A DNA stretch of 64,000 bases from Kocuria sp. (GCF_030536815.1 NZ_JAUNPE010000001.1:1-64000); one strand, 5' to 3'; numbered from the stretch's first letter, positions 47,514 to 56,984 are shown. The notes: a model not told the origin generated them from the sequence alone. Made by a program: numbers and translations.

Positions 47514-48759
47514 GTCCGCCCCGGTCCCTCATACGACGTGGCGCGGGATCGCCCCGGTCCACCATGCCCGCCGCACTCAGGCGCAGCAACTGGCTTACGA
47601 GCTGGGTCGAGCCGTGGCCACCACCCTGCCGCCCAGCACGTCCGTGGGACTCCCCGCGGCGGTGGGGGCCACTCTCGCGCAGGATGTGCGCGCGCTGTGC
47701 CCCGTACCGCACTACACATCCAGTGCAATGGACGGCTACGCGGTCCGCGGTTCCGGGCCGTGGCGGGTGGTCGCCGGAGATCCCACCGTTCATGACGCCG
47801 CCTCGACCGCTGCCGTCCGCTTGGCTCCCGGGCAGGCCGTTCCCGTGGTCACCGGCGGTGTGATCCCCGCCGGGGCCCAAACCATTATTCGCGACGAGTA
47901 CGCGGTGCATTCCGGCAATGACCTCCGGTTCGACGAGTCCCGCCCCCGCTCGGAGCTGGCGGGACGGCACATCCGAGCGGCGGGTACCGAGTGCTCCGCC
48001 GGTGATGTCGTCCTCACCGCCGGCACCGTGGTGACTCCCGCGGACGTGGCTTTCGCCGCGGTGAGCGGGGTGGACACACTGCCGGTGGTGCCGGTCCCCG
48101 ACGTGCGCTTGCTCCTCACGGGCTCGGAGGTGCAGGTCTCGGGGATTCCCGCACCGGGGTTCGTCCGGGATGCCTTTTCGCCGTCCTTACCTGCCGTCCT
48201 CCAGACCCTGGGAGCCCGCGTGGCTTCCGTGCAGCGCATCCCCGATGAGGCAGCGGCCTTCGCGTCCGCCCTCGATGACGCTGTGGTCCACCACCTGCCC
48301 CTGGTGATCACCACCGGCGGCACCGCCCGCTCCCGGGCCGATCACGTGCGGACCCATCTCGAACGGCACGCGATACCGATCATTGACGAGCTGGACCTGC
48401 AACCTGGCCACCCCACAGTGTTTGCGGTATGCACGCCCGGCACCGCGGTCCTGGCCCTGCCCGGTAACCCCCTGGCCGCCATGACCGCGCTGACCCTGCT
48501 GGCGGTCCCGTTCCTGCACGGTGTCCTGGGTCGACCGGTTCCGGCCAACCCCCACGTGCGGGTGGCACACGACATTGCTGGAGCGCGCCGCGAACAGCTA
48601 CTCCCCGCGGTTCGAGACGCCGACGGCGCGTGGTCACCGTGTCGGGACACCGGTGCCAACATGCTCGGCGGATTGTCCCGTGCCGATGCCCTGCTGAGCG
48701 TGCCCGTGCAGGGCTTGTCGGCGGGTGCTCAGACCACGGCGCTGCCCCTGCCCTGGTAG
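47506..48759 (+). CDS. divergent MoeA paralogue
   Basis: 417 aa from GTG at 47506, overlapping moaD by eight bases. MoeA-like domains and SSAMDGYAV and ALPGNPLA are kept. Several usual catalytic or Mo-site positions differ: GGDE becomes TGSEV, the SGGVSxG block is TTGGTARSRADH, the PxG block has GAQ instead of GAD. It may be a non-insertase paralogue or a regulatory partner of the moeA at 44820. Function not assignable. Confidence 0.85.
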   Translation: MAESAPVPHTTWRGIAPVHHARRTQAQQLAYELGRAVATTLPPSTSVGLPAAVGATLAQDVRALCPVPHYTSSAMDGYAVRGSGPWRVVAGDPTVHDAASTAAVRLAPGQAVPVVTGGVIPAGAQTIIRDEYAVHSGNDLRFDESRPRSELAGRHIRAAGTECSAGDVVLTAGTVVTPADVAFAAVSGVDTLPVVPVPDVRLLLTGSEVQVSGIPAPGFVRDAFSPSLPAVLQTLGARVASVQRIPDEAAAFASALDDAVVHHLPLVITTGGTARSRADHVRTHLERHAIPIIDELDLQPGHPTVFAVCTPGTAVLALPGNPLAAMTALTLLAVPFLHGVLGRPVPANPHVRVAHDIAGARREQLLPAVRDADGAWSPCRDTGANMLGGLSRADALLSVPVQGLSAGAQTTALPLPW

Positions 48760-48765
48760 GGCGGG

Positions 48766-49920
48766 TCAGTCCGCTCGGAAGTCCCGCAGCCACACGGCTG
48801 ATTGGCCCGCGTCCTGAAAACCAAGCTGCGCGTTGACCCAATTCATGCGGTCATTACCGGTGTGGGTCCACGAGTACACGGTGTCCACTTCCGGCTGCAC
48901 CTCGCACAGTTGCTGGAGGTTGGTCATCTTCAACCGCATCCCCAACCGGCGCCCACGATGTTCGCGGATCACCAGGGTTTCATCCTGCAAGGCCAGCGTG
49001 GGATGGTGTTGGGCCAGGATGAGCTCGGTCATGCCCACCAGTTCACCGCTGTCGCGGTCCTCGGCCACGGTCATGAGCGAGCGATCGCCGTCCTCCTCGC
49101 GCAATTGCTCGGTGCGACGGACGCGCTCTGCGTCCCAGGGATCGGGATCGCTCACAATCGGTTTGACGAAGGAATCACTGGGAAGCCGGGCGTGCAGCCG
49201 AGCGAGTGGTTCCAGCAGTTCTTCCGGGGCGGAACCCACCCAGGTGTGCAGCGCGTAGCGTTCCGCGCAGGGAACTTCCCGCAATGAGTTTTCAATGGAC
49301 TCGACACGGTCCGTGGACAGCGGCAGGTCCAGCAATGCAAAGCTGCTGACGGTCTGCAGCTCATAACCTGCGTGCTGCGCGAAGCGTGTTTGTCGATGGC
49401 TTGCGGGCAGTTGGCCGGAGCCGTCGGCGGCGTTGATCCATTGGACGCCCACCCCGTTGCTCTCCCCACCCATGACGCTGCCGTCACCGGGCCCTGACGG
49501 GGCCCGCAGCTCGGACGCCGGGTGCTCGGTGATGAGACGGATCACGCGCCGCGATTCACCATGGGCGAGCTGTTCGGCCGCGGACAACAGGGAACGCCCG
49601 ATGCCCTCGGACAATTCATCCGGGTCCACATCCACCACGATCTGCGCGGTGTCGGTATCGGCGATCAGTGGCATGCGCACCTCGGCGCGGCCGACCAGCC
49701 GGCCGTCCATGTAGGCGCACAGAATATTGACGCGCTCGTAGGGGTCCTTGAGGTCCCGGAAAATATCGTGGGCGTCATTGCTGAGCTCCGTGGTACCCCA
49801 CACGTAACGTCTCGACAGCTGCACCAGGGCCGCCACTTGCCCGAGTTGATCCTGTGCAGCCTGATCGAACCCGTCAGGGATACGCATCAGCTCAATGGTC
49901 AGCGCTGATGTCTGACTCAC
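48766..49920 (-). CDS. tandem GNAT-family acetyltransferase
   Basis: 384 aa with two GNAT-like halves: residues ~60-175 (LVGRAEVRMPLIADTDTAQI; SEGIGRSLLSAAEQ) and ~285-384 (SGELVGMTELILAQHHP; IREHRGRRLGMRLKMTNL; NDRMNWVNAQLGFQDAG). The second half has the better acetyl-CoA loop (RGRRLGM). Substrate unknown. GTG start with AAGGAG six bases upstream. Not clearly part of Moco synthesis despite its position. Confidence 0.8.
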   Translation of the reverse strand: MSQTSALTIELMRIPDGFDQAAQDQLGQVAALVQLSRRYVWGTTELSNDAHDIFRDLKDPYERVNILCAYMDGRLVGRAEVRMPLIADTDTAQIVVDVDPDELSEGIGRSLLSAAEQLAHGESRRVIRLITEHPASELRAPSGPGDGSVMGGESNGVGVQWINAADGSGQLPASHRQTRFAQHAGYELQTVSSFALLDLPLSTDRVESIENSLREVPCAERYALHTWVGSAPEELLEPLARLHARLPSDSFVKPIVSDPDPWDAERVRRTEQLREEDGDRSLMTVAEDRDSGELVGMTELILAQHHPTLALQDETLVIREHRGRRLGMRLKMTNLQQLCEVQPEVDTVYSWTHTGNDRMNWVNAQLGFQDAGQSAVWLRDFRAD

Positions 49921-50045
49921 GTGGAACTCCTTCCGCGTTCCGAGCTATTCGGAACGAACCTGCCCTCCAACGATCATGCACCATTGCATTCGACACGAGA
50001 TAGCAAGTGTACTGCTCAGTTTATCGCGGCCCTCAGTGGTGAGCA

Positions 50046-50080
50046 GGAAGGGCCCGGCCATAATTGGTCCGAGCCCTTCC
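50046..50080 (-). terminator. hairpin terminator after rplA
   Basis: Arms ggaagggc (50046-50053) and gcccttcc (50073-50080) with an inner partial stem, 43 nt after the rplA stop. Ends the rplK-rplA unit. Confidence 0.65.
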
Positions 50081-50122
50081 GTCACACTACTCAATCGGGC
50101 CGTTCACCGGCACGAACGAGGA

Positions 50123-50833
50123 TCACGCCTCGCCGAGCACCTCGGTGGCATTCGGATCCACGGGAACACCCGGGCCGAACGTGGTGGCCACGGTGGCCTT
50201 GGTGACGTAACGACCCTTGGAAGCGGAAGGCTTCAAACGAAGCACCTCTTCCAGAGCCGCACCGTAGTTCTCGGCCAACTTCTGGGTGTCGAAGGACGCC
50301 TTGCCAATGATGAAGTGCAAGTTGGAGTGCTTGTCGACGCGGAAGTCGATCTTACCGCCCTTGATGTCACCAACAGCCTTGGCGACGTCCATGGTCACGG
50401 TGCCGGTCTTGGGGTTCGGCATGAGGTTACGGGGACCCAGAACCTTACCCAGACGGCCAACCTTGCCCATCATGTCCGGGGTGGCCACGGCGGCGTCGAA
50501 ATCCACCCAGCCGTCCTGGACCCTGGCGATCAGGTCATCGGAACCCACGTAATCGGCGCCGGCTGCCTCGGCAGCCGCAGCCTTGTCACCGGTTGCGAAG
50601 ACGACCACGCGGGCGGTCTTACCGGTGCCGTGGGGCAGGTTCACGGTGCCGCGAACCATCTGGTCCGCCTTGCGAGGGTCAACGCCCAATCGCATGGCCA
50701 CCTCAACGGTGGGGTCGGACTTGCTGCCTTCGGCCAATTCCTTGGCCAGGGCGACCGCCTCGGCGGGGGCGTAGAACTTGCCCTCTTCGATCTTGGCGGC
50801 AGCCGCCTGGTATGCCTTGCTGCGCTTTGCCAT
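50123..50833 (-). CDS. rplA: 50S ribosomal protein L1
   Basis: 236 aa from ATG at 50833 ([18 protein letters not shown]), with AAGGAG nine bases upstream. Stalk protein and, in enteric bacteria, translational repressor of rplKA. L1 elements: [39 protein letters not shown], and [20 protein letters not shown]. 90 nt after rplK. Confidence 0.98.
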   Translation of the reverse strand: MAKRSKAYQAAAAKIEEGKFYAPAEAVALAKELAEGSKSDPTVEVAMRLGVDPRKADQMVRGTVNLPHGTGKTARVVVFATGDKAAAAEAAGADYVGSDDLIARVQDGWVDFDAAVATPDMMGKVGRLGKVLGPRNLMPNPKTGTVTMDVAKAVGDIKGGKIDFRVDKHSNLHFIIGKASFDTQKLAENYGAALEEVLRLKPSASKGRYVTKATVATTFGPGVPVDPNATEVLGEA

Positions 50834-50923
50834 CTGCTTGTTCTCCTTGTGCAGTTGTGGTCTGCGGACCGCGCTCGGCCCTGCCACGGGAAAATGTTTG
50901 GTACTGAGAGCTAGCTAGAGCGC

Positions 50924-51352
50924 TCAGGCAACCTCGATGCCCATGGAACGGGCGGTGCCGGCAATGATCTTGGCAGCAGCCTCGACATCGTTGGCGTTGA
51001 GGTCTTCCTTCTTGGTCTCGGCAATTTCACGGACCTGGTCCATGGTGATCTTGCCGACCTTGTTGGTGTGGGGCACACCGGAACCCTTGGCGACGCCTGC
51101 AGCCTTCTTGATCAGCTGAGCAGCCGGCGGGGTCTTGGTGACGAAAGTGAACGAACGGTCCTCGTACACGGTGATTTCCACCGGCACAATGTTGCCGCGC
51201 TGGGATTCCGTGGCCGCGTTGTAGGCCTTGCAGAATTCCATGATGTTGACGCCGTGCTGACCGAGTGCGGGACCCACGGGAGGAGCCGGGTTAGCGGCAC
51301 CTGCCTGGATCTGCAGCTTGATCAGGCCTGAGACCTTCTTCTTGGGAGCCAT
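50924..51352 (-). CDS. rplK: 50S ribosomal protein L11
   Basis: 142 aa from ATG at 51352 ([20 protein letters not shown]), with AAAGGA seven bases upstream. GTPase-centre protein. Contains [40 protein letters not shown], and the C-terminal TARSMGIEV. First of rplKA, behind a 135-nt leader with two stems. Confidence 0.98.
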   Translation of the reverse strand: MAPKKKVSGLIKLQIQAGAANPAPPVGPALGQHGVNIMEFCKAYNAATESQRGNIVPVEITVYEDRSFTFVTKTPPAAQLIKKAAGVAKGSGVPHTNKVGKITMDQVREIAETKKEDLNANDVEAAAKIIAGTARSMGIEVA

Positions 51353-51408
51353 GTGATGGTCCTTTGCTTGCTGTACGTACCGCCGCACAGGAGCGTACGA
51401 CGGCGGGT

Positions 51409-51464
51409 GGTCACCGTGGCGCGGTGACCGAACGGAAACGCCCCGGACCAAAGCTCATCCGGGG
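51409..51464 (-). repeat. two hairpins between nusG and rplK
   Basis: Stem 1: ggtcaccg (51409-51416) with cggtgacc (51422-51429). Stem 2: ccccgga (51441-51447) with tccgggg (51458-51464). Either could be a nusG terminator or part of a rplKA leader; no U-run follows. Confidence 0.5.
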
Positions 51465-51487
51465 GTGTCCGAAAACTGAGGGCGCGA

Positions 51488-52360
51488 TCAGATCTTGGTG
51501 ACCTGGTGGAAGCCCAGGGTGACCGGGGTTTCGCGCTCGAAAATGGACACCAGCACCACGAGCTGCTGGGATTCCACCTTGATCTCGGAAATCGTGGCGG
51601 GAAGGGTCTCGAACGGACCCTCCTTCACGATCACGGACTCGCCGACCTCGAAGTCCACGGTGATCGCGGGCTCCGCAGCGCCGGAGGCGGCACCGCCGCC
51701 GGCGGTCTCGCCCAGGCCCTTGGCCTTATCCGGGGTTTCGAAGACCGGTGCGAGCATCTCGAACACCTCGTCCATGCGCAGCGGCACGGGGTTGTAGGCG
51801 TCCTGGCCCACGAATCCGGTCACGCCCGGGGTGTGCCGGACGGCACCCCACGAGGCGTCGGTGAGGTTCATCCGAACCAGCACGTATCCGGGGATGCGAA
51901 CGCGGCGCACGGTCTTGCGCTGGGCGTTCTTGATCTCCACGACCTCTTCCATGGGCACCTCGATCTGGAAGATGTCCTCTTCCATGTTGAGGGACTGGAT
52001 ACGGGTCTCCAGGTTGGTCTTCACACGGTTCTCGTAGCCGGCGTAGGTGTGGATCACGAACCAGTCGCCTTCCTGGCGGCGCAGCTGGGACTTGAACTCC
52101 TCGACGGGGTCCACCTCGTCCTCGGCGGCCAGGTCCTGAGCGGCCTGGTCCTCTGCGGTCGATTCCTGGGGGAGCGATTCCTCGGGGACCGAGGGTTCTG
52201 CCTCATCCGCTTCAGCGGTCTCGTTCTCAGCCGGGGTCTGCGCGACCTCATCGGCAGTGGCGGACACGCTCTCGGCAGCCTCCGACTGCGCAGCGTCCGC
52301 GGGGGCGGACTCGGGCTGCGCTGCCTCAGTGGCTTCGTTTTCGAGCTCGTGGTCGGTCAC
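51488..52360 (-). CDS. nusG: transcription termination/antitermination factor NusG with acidic extension
   Basis: 290 aa from GTG at 52360 ([15 protein letters not shown]), AGGA seven bases upstream; typical NusG is ~180-260. Residues 1-95 are a Glu/Ala/Asp-rich, probably disordered extension. NGN domain from ~99 ([40 protein letters not shown]) and C-terminal KOW domain ([20 protein letters not shown]). A Gly/Ala-rich linker separates the domains. 44 nt after secE. Confidence 0.97.
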   Translation of the reverse strand: MTDHELENEATEAAQPESAPADAAQSEAAESVSATADEVAQTPAENETAEADEAEPSVPEESLPQESTAEDQAAQDLAAEDEVDPVEEFKSQLRRQEGDWFVIHTYAGYENRVKTNLETRIQSLNMEEDIFQIEVPMEEVVEIKNAQRKTVRRVRIPGYVLVRMNLTDASWGAVRHTPGVTGFVGQDAYNPVPLRMDEVFEMLAPVFETPDKAKGLGETAGGGAASGAAEPAITVDFEVGESVIVKEGPFETLPATISEIKVESQQLVVLVSIFERETPVTLGFHQVTKI

Positions 52361-52404
52361 TGGAGATTCCTGCTTTCTGTGGACGGCTAGAAGTTGGTGT
52401 GGTC

Positions 52405-52668
52405 TCAGGCCTGGTCGCCGTTGCCGAAGACCCAGATGGCTACCTGGCCGAAGCCCAGATCCAGAAGGGAGATCAACAACATCATGAAGGCCACGAAGAC
52501 CAGCACGACCAGAACAAAATTGACGAGTTCGCGACGCGACGGTGCGACGACCTTCTTGAGCTCGCCGATGACCTGTCGAATGAACAACCAGATGCGACCA
52601 AAAAAGCCCCGCTGCTGATCTGATCCAGCGGGTTGGTCCGAGGTTTCTCCGGTAACGGTGTGCGACAT
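52405..52668 (-). CDS. secE: preprotein translocase subunit SecE
   Basis: 87 aa, one transmembrane helix ([20 protein letters not shown]) after the amphipathic helix [20 protein letters not shown], the SecE signature. Part of the SecYEG channel. GGGGAG precedes the ATG. Classic position between tRNA-Trp and nusG. Confidence 0.95.
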   Translation of the reverse strand: MSHTVTGETSDQPAGSDQQRGFFGRIWLFIRQVIGELKKVVAPSRRELVNFVLVVLVFVAFMMLLISLLDLGFGQVAIWVFGNGDQA

Positions 52669-52729
52669 CGGCTCTCCCCTGCGTGGATTGGTTCCCGGCG
52701 GTGGTGTATGTGCCGTTGTAGGTCTGAAG

Positions 52730-52802
52730 CAGGGCAGACAGGACTCGAACCTGCAACCTGCGGTTTTGGAGACCGCTGCGCTACCAATTGCGCCACTGCC
52801 CT
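52730..52802 (-). tRNA. tRNA-Trp (CCA)
   Basis: 73 nt; acceptor AGGGCAG pairs with CTGCCCT, discriminator G, CCA anticodon within GGTCTCCAAAACC, T-loop GGTTCGAGTCC. The 3' CCA is not encoded. Located upstream of secE as in many actinobacteria. Confidence 0.97.
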
Positions 52803-52846
52803 TCAGTTTGCGGCTTGTTCACACAAGACCACGAACACGGTGCATG

Positions 52847-52852
52847 AGCTTA
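52847..52852 (-). promoter_or_regulatory. -10 box of tRNA-Trp/secE
   Basis: Minus-strand TAAGCT, identical to the rpoB -10 hexamer, 44 nt before the tRNA. No clear -35 at 17-18 nt. A 10-bp inverted repeat (52856-52903) lies just upstream. Confidence 0.4.
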
Positions 52853-52855
52853 GCA

Positions 52856-52903
52856 CTTTCGCGCGAGTGATCCGGCACGGGTCCGCATCCAGGCGCGCGA
52901 AAG
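52856..52903. repeat. 10-bp inverted repeat between tRNA-Trp and aspartate aminotransferase
   Basis: ctttcgcgcg (52856-52865) and cgcgcgaaag (52894-52903) with 28 nt between. It sits in the divergent promoter region of the tRNA-Trp/secE unit and the aminotransferase gene. Confidence 0.6.
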
Positions 52904-52968
52904 TAAACGCACCAACAAATGATCTTACGCGTACGGCCGCCATCGTGCAAAGAACGCGGATGCCCGCC

Positions 52969-52974
52969 TAAACT
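52969..52974 (+). promoter_or_regulatory. -10 box of the aminotransferase gene
   Basis: TAAACT, fits TANNNT, with a weak TGCAAA 17 nt upstream. Predicted start about 64 nt before the ATG at 53045. Confidence 0.4.
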
Positions 52975-53044
52975 GGGTGGCGAGCGCCTTCTGGCTGCGC
53001 AGTCAGGGCGGACGCTGTCACCGAACCGAGGAGAGTTGACCACC

Positions 53045-54253
53045 ATGCCCCCAGCTCAGCAGCGAATTTCCCGCAAGATCGGCGCGATTGCCGAGTCCGC
53101 GACGCTCGCGGTGGACGCCAAGGCCAAGGCACTCAAGGCCGACGGGCGGCCCGTGATCGGTTTCGGAGCCGGCGAGCCCGACTTCTCGACCCCCGACTAC
53201 ATAGTCGAGGCCGCGGCGCAAGCCCTCGAAGATCCCAAGAACTTCAGATACAGCCCCGCTGCGGGACTTCCCGAGCTGCGCCAGGCCATTGCGGATGCCA
53301 CCGCCCGCGATTCCGGGTGGCGCGTGGACCCCGCACAGGTGCTGGTCACCAACGGGGGCAAGCAGGCGGTTTACCAGGCCTTCCAGACCGTGGTGGACGA
53401 GGGCGACGACGTCTTGTTGCCCGCCCCGTACTGGACCACCTACCCGGAGGCCATCCGGCTGGCCGGCGGCAATCCCGTGGAGGTCTTCGCCGGCGCGGAT
53501 CAGGACTACAAGGTCACCCCGGAGCAGTTGGAAGCCGCCCACACCGAGAAGACCAAGGCGCTGCTGTTCTGCTCGCCGTCCAACCCGACGGGTGCGGTGT
53601 ACACCGCCGAGGAGACCAAGGCCGTGGGCGAATGGGCCGCGTCCAAGGGCATCTTTGTGATCAGCGATGAGATCTACCAGCACCTCACCTACGACGGCGT
53701 GGAGTTCACCTCCATCGCCCAGGCCGCTCCCGAGCTGAGCGAGCACCTGATTCTGCTCAACGGCGTGGCCAAGACGTACGCCATGACCGGCTGGCGCGTG
53801 GGCTGGATGGTCGGCCCCAAGGACGTCATCAAGGCCGCCACCAATCTGCAGTCCCACCTCAGTTCCAATGTGAACAACGTGGCCCAGCGGGCGGCACTGG
53901 CCGCCCTGAACGGGCCCACGGAGCAGGTGACCCGCATGCGCGAGGCCTTCGATCGACGTCGGCGGGTGATCGTGGACGGTCTCAATGCCATTGACGGCGT
54001 GGTCTGCCCCACTCCCACCGGCGCCTTCTACGCCTACCCCGACGTGACCGGGTTGCTGGGCCGCGATTTCGACGGCGTCATGCCCCGGACCAGCACCGAG
54101 CTCGCCGACATGATCCTGGAGCGCGCCGAAGTGGCCGTGGTCCCGGGAGAGGCATTCGGCCCGTCCGGTTATCTACGCCTCTCCTACGCTCTGGGCGACG
54201 ATGACCTCGCCGAGGGCTTGTCCCGCCTGCAGAAAGTTCTGGGAGCCAAGTAA
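53045..54253 (+). CDS. pyridoxal phosphate aminotransferase, aspartate type
   Basis: 402 aa class I/II PLP aminotransferase, closest to aspartate aminotransferases (AspC/AspAT Ib type). PLP lysine in [19 protein letters not shown]; substrate/PLP residues in [45 protein letters not shown], and the carboxylate arginine in GYLRLSYAL. Start ATG at 53045 with GAGGAGAG upstream. Next gene follows without a gap. Confidence 0.92.
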   Translation: MPPAQQRISRKIGAIAESATLAVDAKAKALKADGRPVIGFGAGEPDFSTPDYIVEAAAQALEDPKNFRYSPAAGLPELRQAIADATARDSGWRVDPAQVLVTNGGKQAVYQAFQTVVDEGDDVLLPAPYWTTYPEAIRLAGGNPVEVFAGADQDYKVTPEQLEAAHTEKTKALLFCSPSNPTGAVYTAEETKAVGEWAASKGIFVISDEIYQHLTYDGVEFTSIAQAAPELSEHLILLNGVAKTYAMTGWRVGWMVGPKDVIKAATNLQSHLSSNVNNVAQRAALAALNGPTEQVTRMREAFDRRRRVIVDGLNAIDGVVCPTPTGAFYAYPDVTGLLGRDFDGVMPRTSTELADMILERAEVAVVPGEAFGPSGYLRLSYALGDDDLAEGLSRLQKVLGAK

Positions 54254-54640
54254 ATGAACCTCAAGGAAACACTGCATTCCGTGGATCAACAGCTGCCCTC
54301 CCCCGTGCGGCTGCCCAGCGCGGCCGTGGTGGCCGGCGGTCTGATCGGCGGCTACGCCGTGGCCCGATTGACCAGGGTCCGGGCCCTGGGCGGAGTGGTG
54401 CTGCTGGCAAACGGCGTGCTGGCCGGGCGCACCTGGTACACATCGGCCGGACCCGTCACCACCGCGGGACTCAGCGTGGTGTACCTCGCGGGCTTCGGAC
54501 TGTCCCACCCGCTGGCCAAGAAGATCGGCGCGTGGCCCTCCGTTTTCGGCGTGGCCGCCGTCAACGCCGCGGCGTCCTGGGTCCTGGTGGACCGCCATAA
54601 TTTCGCCCGAGCCGGGGACGAACGGAACGATATCGCCTGA
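54254..54640 (+). CDS. small integral membrane protein, unknown function
   Basis: 128 aa, four hydrophobic segments (residues ~23-40, 43-60, 66-84, 93-112). Not recognised. It starts directly after the aminotransferase stop with GGGAG eight bases upstream, so it is co-transcribed. C-terminus is charged (DERNDIA). Could be a membrane partner or an unrelated passenger. Confidence 0.7.
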   Translation: MNLKETLHSVDQQLPSPVRLPSAAVVAGGLIGGYAVARLTRVRALGGVVLLANGVLAGRTWYTSAGPVTTAGLSVVYLAGFGLSHPLAKKIGAWPSVFGVAAVNAAASWVLVDRHNFARAGDERNDIA

Positions 54641-54649
54641 GCGATCCAC

Positions 54650-54697
54650 AACGAAGGCTGGGCCCCGCACCACGTGGTGCGGGGCCCAGCCTTCGTT
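54650..54697. terminator. 48-nt perfect palindrome, bidirectional terminator
   Basis: Twenty-four-base arms meet without a spacer at CACGTG. It separates the plus membrane gene from ppk2 on the minus strand and can serve both. No U-tail on either strand. Confidence 0.8.
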
Positions 54698-54713
54698 CAA
54701 TGATCGGCAGTCG

Positions 54714-55625
54714 TCAGTCGTCCACGGCGTCGCGGCCACGACGGACGATCAGCGGGTCCGGCGGGTAGACCACCGAGGTGTCCTTGTCCTCGTAGTCGAA
54801 CTGGTTGAGGAAGTAGCGCATCGCGTTGAGGCGAGCACGTTTCTTGTCATTGGACTTAATGGTGATCCACGGAGCGTGGTCCGTGTCCGTACGGCGGAAG
54901 GTCTCTTCCTTGGCCACGGTGTAGTCCTCCCAGCGGTCCAGGGAAGCCAGGTCCATGGGTGAAAGTTTCCAGCGGCGCACCGGGTCGATCTGGCGGATGG
55001 CAAAGCGTGTGCGCTGTTCGTGCTGGGTCACGGAGAACCAGAATTTGGTCAGGTGGATACCGTCGTCCACGAGCATCTTCTCGAACGTGGGGGCCTGCCC
55101 CATGAAGCTCTCGTACTCCTCGTCGGTGCAGAAACCCATGACGTGTTCCACGTTGGCCCGGTTGTACCACGAGCGGTCGAACAGCACGATCTCACCGTTG
55201 GTGGGCAGGTGCTGGATGTAACGCTGGAAGTACCACTGACCCAGTTCCCGGTCCGAAGGTTTGTTCAGCGCCACGGTGCGCGCGGCACGCGGGTTGAGGT
55301 GCTCGGTGAAGCGCTTGATGGTGCCGCCCTTGCCGGCGGCATCGCGGCCCTCGAACACGATCACGTGCTTGAGGTCGTTGTCCTGACCCCAGTACTGGAA
55401 CTTCAGCAACTCGATTTGCAGCTGATATTTCTCGAGCTCGTAGTCCTCGCGGGACATGCGCTCGTCGTACGGGTAGCCCTCGCGCCACGTCTCCACGGCG
55501 CTTCCACCTGGATCAATGAGGTCCGGGTCCGGGGACTGTCCGTCCCGCACCGTGTACCCCTGTTCCACAAGTTTGTCGATGAACTCGCGGAGGTTCTCCC
55601 GTGCCGGTTCCTGCTGCGGGGTCAT
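54714..55625 (-). CDS. ppk2: polyphosphate kinase 2
   Basis: 303 aa from ATG at 55625 (MTPQQEPARENLREF), with AGGAGG upstream. Transfers phosphate between polyphosphate and nucleotides (class I-type length). Walker A FEGRDAAGKGG (residues 91-101) and Walker B LFDRSWYNRA around Asp150; lid region has WKLSPMDLASLDRWEDY. Divergent from pfkA. Confidence 0.93.
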   Translation of the reverse strand: MTPQQEPARENLREFIDKLVEQGYTVRDGQSPDPDLIDPGGSAVETWREGYPYDERMSREDYELEKYQLQIELLKFQYWGQDNDLKHVIVFEGRDAAGKGGTIKRFTEHLNPRAARTVALNKPSDRELGQWYFQRYIQHLPTNGEIVLFDRSWYNRANVEHVMGFCTDEEYESFMGQAPTFEKMLVDDGIHLTKFWFSVTQHEQRTRFAIRQIDPVRRWKLSPMDLASLDRWEDYTVAKEETFRRTDTDHAPWITIKSNDKKRARLNAMRYFLNQFDYEDKDTSVVYPPDPLIVRRGRDAVDD

Positions 55626-55754
55626 ATGTCCTCCTAGTGGCTTGTGCCGCGGGCGGCACCCTGTGTGCGTCTCACCAGCAATTCTAGGTGGCGGGGTTAA
55701 CGAGTATTGAACACGGCGCGGTTGCACTTCTTATCGACCCCACCCGCGACTCAT

Positions 55755-55760
55755 TAGACT
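55755..55760 (+). promoter_or_regulatory. -10 box of pfkA
   Basis: TAGACT, the same hexamer as at secY and tuf; a weak TTATCG lies 18 nt upstream. Predicted start about 40 nt before the ATG. Confidence 0.4.
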
Positions 55761-55807
55761 GGTCAGGGAAGGTTCACACTCGATCACCGAGGAGCGCTGA
55801 AGCACGC

Positions 55808-56839
55808 ATGAGAATTGGCCTAATGACGAGCGGCGGAGACTGCCCCGGGCTGAACGCCGTAATCCGCGGTGCGGTCCTGCACGGGATCAAGTCCTACGAT
55901 CATGATTTCGTGGGGTTCCGTGACGGTTGGCGCGGTGTGGTCGAGGGGGACATCATGGAGCTCCCCCGCCAAAGTGTGCGTGGCCTGGCACGCCAGGGCG
56001 GCACCATTCTGGGCACCTCGCGGACCAACCCGTTCGACGGCCCCCATGGTGGCCCGGAGAACATCGCCAAGGTCCTGGAGGCCAATCAGATCGATGCGAT
56101 CGTGGCCATCGGCGGTGAGGGCACCCTGGCGGGCGCCAAGCGTTTGGCGGACGCGGGACTGCCCGTGGTGGGCGTCCCCAAGACCATCGACAACGATTTG
56201 AAGGCCACCGACTACACGTTCGGTTTCGACACCGCCGTGTCCATCGCGACCGATGCCATGGACCGGCTGCGCACCACCGGCGAATCCCACCACCGGTGCA
56301 TGGTGGCCGAGGTCATGGGCCGCCACGTGGGCTGGATCGCTCTGCATTCGGGCATGGCCGCCGGCGCCCACGCGATCCTGATCCCGGAACACCGCGAGTC
56401 CATGGAACAGGTCGCCATGTGGGCCAAGGAAGTTTACGACCGGGGTCGTTCGCCCCTGGTGGTCGTTGCCGAGGGGTTCATCCCCGAGGGTTACGACGAG
56501 GCCTTTGCCGGTAAGGGCCAAGAGGCTTCCGGTCGGCCGCGACTGGGCGGGGCGGGTGACTTCGTGACCCAGCAGATCGAGGAGATCACCGGGATCGAAA
56601 CGCGCAACACCACGCTGGGCCACATCCAGCGCGGCGGCGCTCCCACGGGTTTCGACCGCGTGCTCGCCACCCGCCTGGGCATGGCTGCCACCAGCATGGC
56701 CGAGGACCACGAGTGGGGCAAGATGTGCGCGCTGCGCGGCACGGACGTGGTCCGCGTGGACTTCAGCGAGGCCCTCGACGGCCTCAAGACGGTCCCCCTG
56801 GAACGGTACGAAGAAGCCAAGGTGCTGTTCGGCCGGTAG
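55808..56839 (+). CDS. pfkA: 6-phosphofructokinase, group III
   Basis: 343 aa glycolytic enzyme. Active-site blocks: MTSGGDCPGLNAVIRG, IGGEGTLAGA (residues 101-110), VPKTIDNDL with catalytic Asp128, and MGRHVGWIALHSGMAAGAH. The phosphate-donor positions read Gly105 and Lys125. Gly is typical of ATP use, Lys of PPi or group III enzymes; known actinobacterial Gly/Lys forms use ATP. So ATP is the more probable donor. Confidence 0.94.
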   Translation: MRIGLMTSGGDCPGLNAVIRGAVLHGIKSYDHDFVGFRDGWRGVVEGDIMELPRQSVRGLARQGGTILGTSRTNPFDGPHGGPENIAKVLEANQIDAIVAIGGEGTLAGAKRLADAGLPVVGVPKTIDNDLKATDYTFGFDTAVSIATDAMDRLRTTGESHHRCMVAEVMGRHVGWIALHSGMAAGAHAILIPEHRESMEQVAMWAKEVYDRGRSPLVVVAEGFIPEGYDEAFAGKGQEASGRPRLGGAGDFVTQQIEEITGIETRNTTLGHIQRGGAPTGFDRVLATRLGMAATSMAEDHEWGKMCALRGTDVVRVDFSEALDGLKTVPLERYEEAKVLFGR

Positions 56840-56927
56840 GCTCCCGGCGGCGTCGGCGGGTGCGGTGTCACGAGGGCGAACGCGAGTGCCGCCGCACTTC
56901 GCCGCGGCCCCGAACCGCACTGACGAC

Positions 56928-56969
56928 GAATCGCGGCGGATCAGGACTATCCATGATCCGCCGCGATTC
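56928..56969. terminator. bidirectional hairpin between pfkA and ygfZ
   Basis: Sixteen-base arms (56928-56943 with 56954-56969) and a 10-nt loop, between convergent genes. Confidence 0.75.
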
Positions 56970-56984
56970 CGTGTCAGTGTGGGT

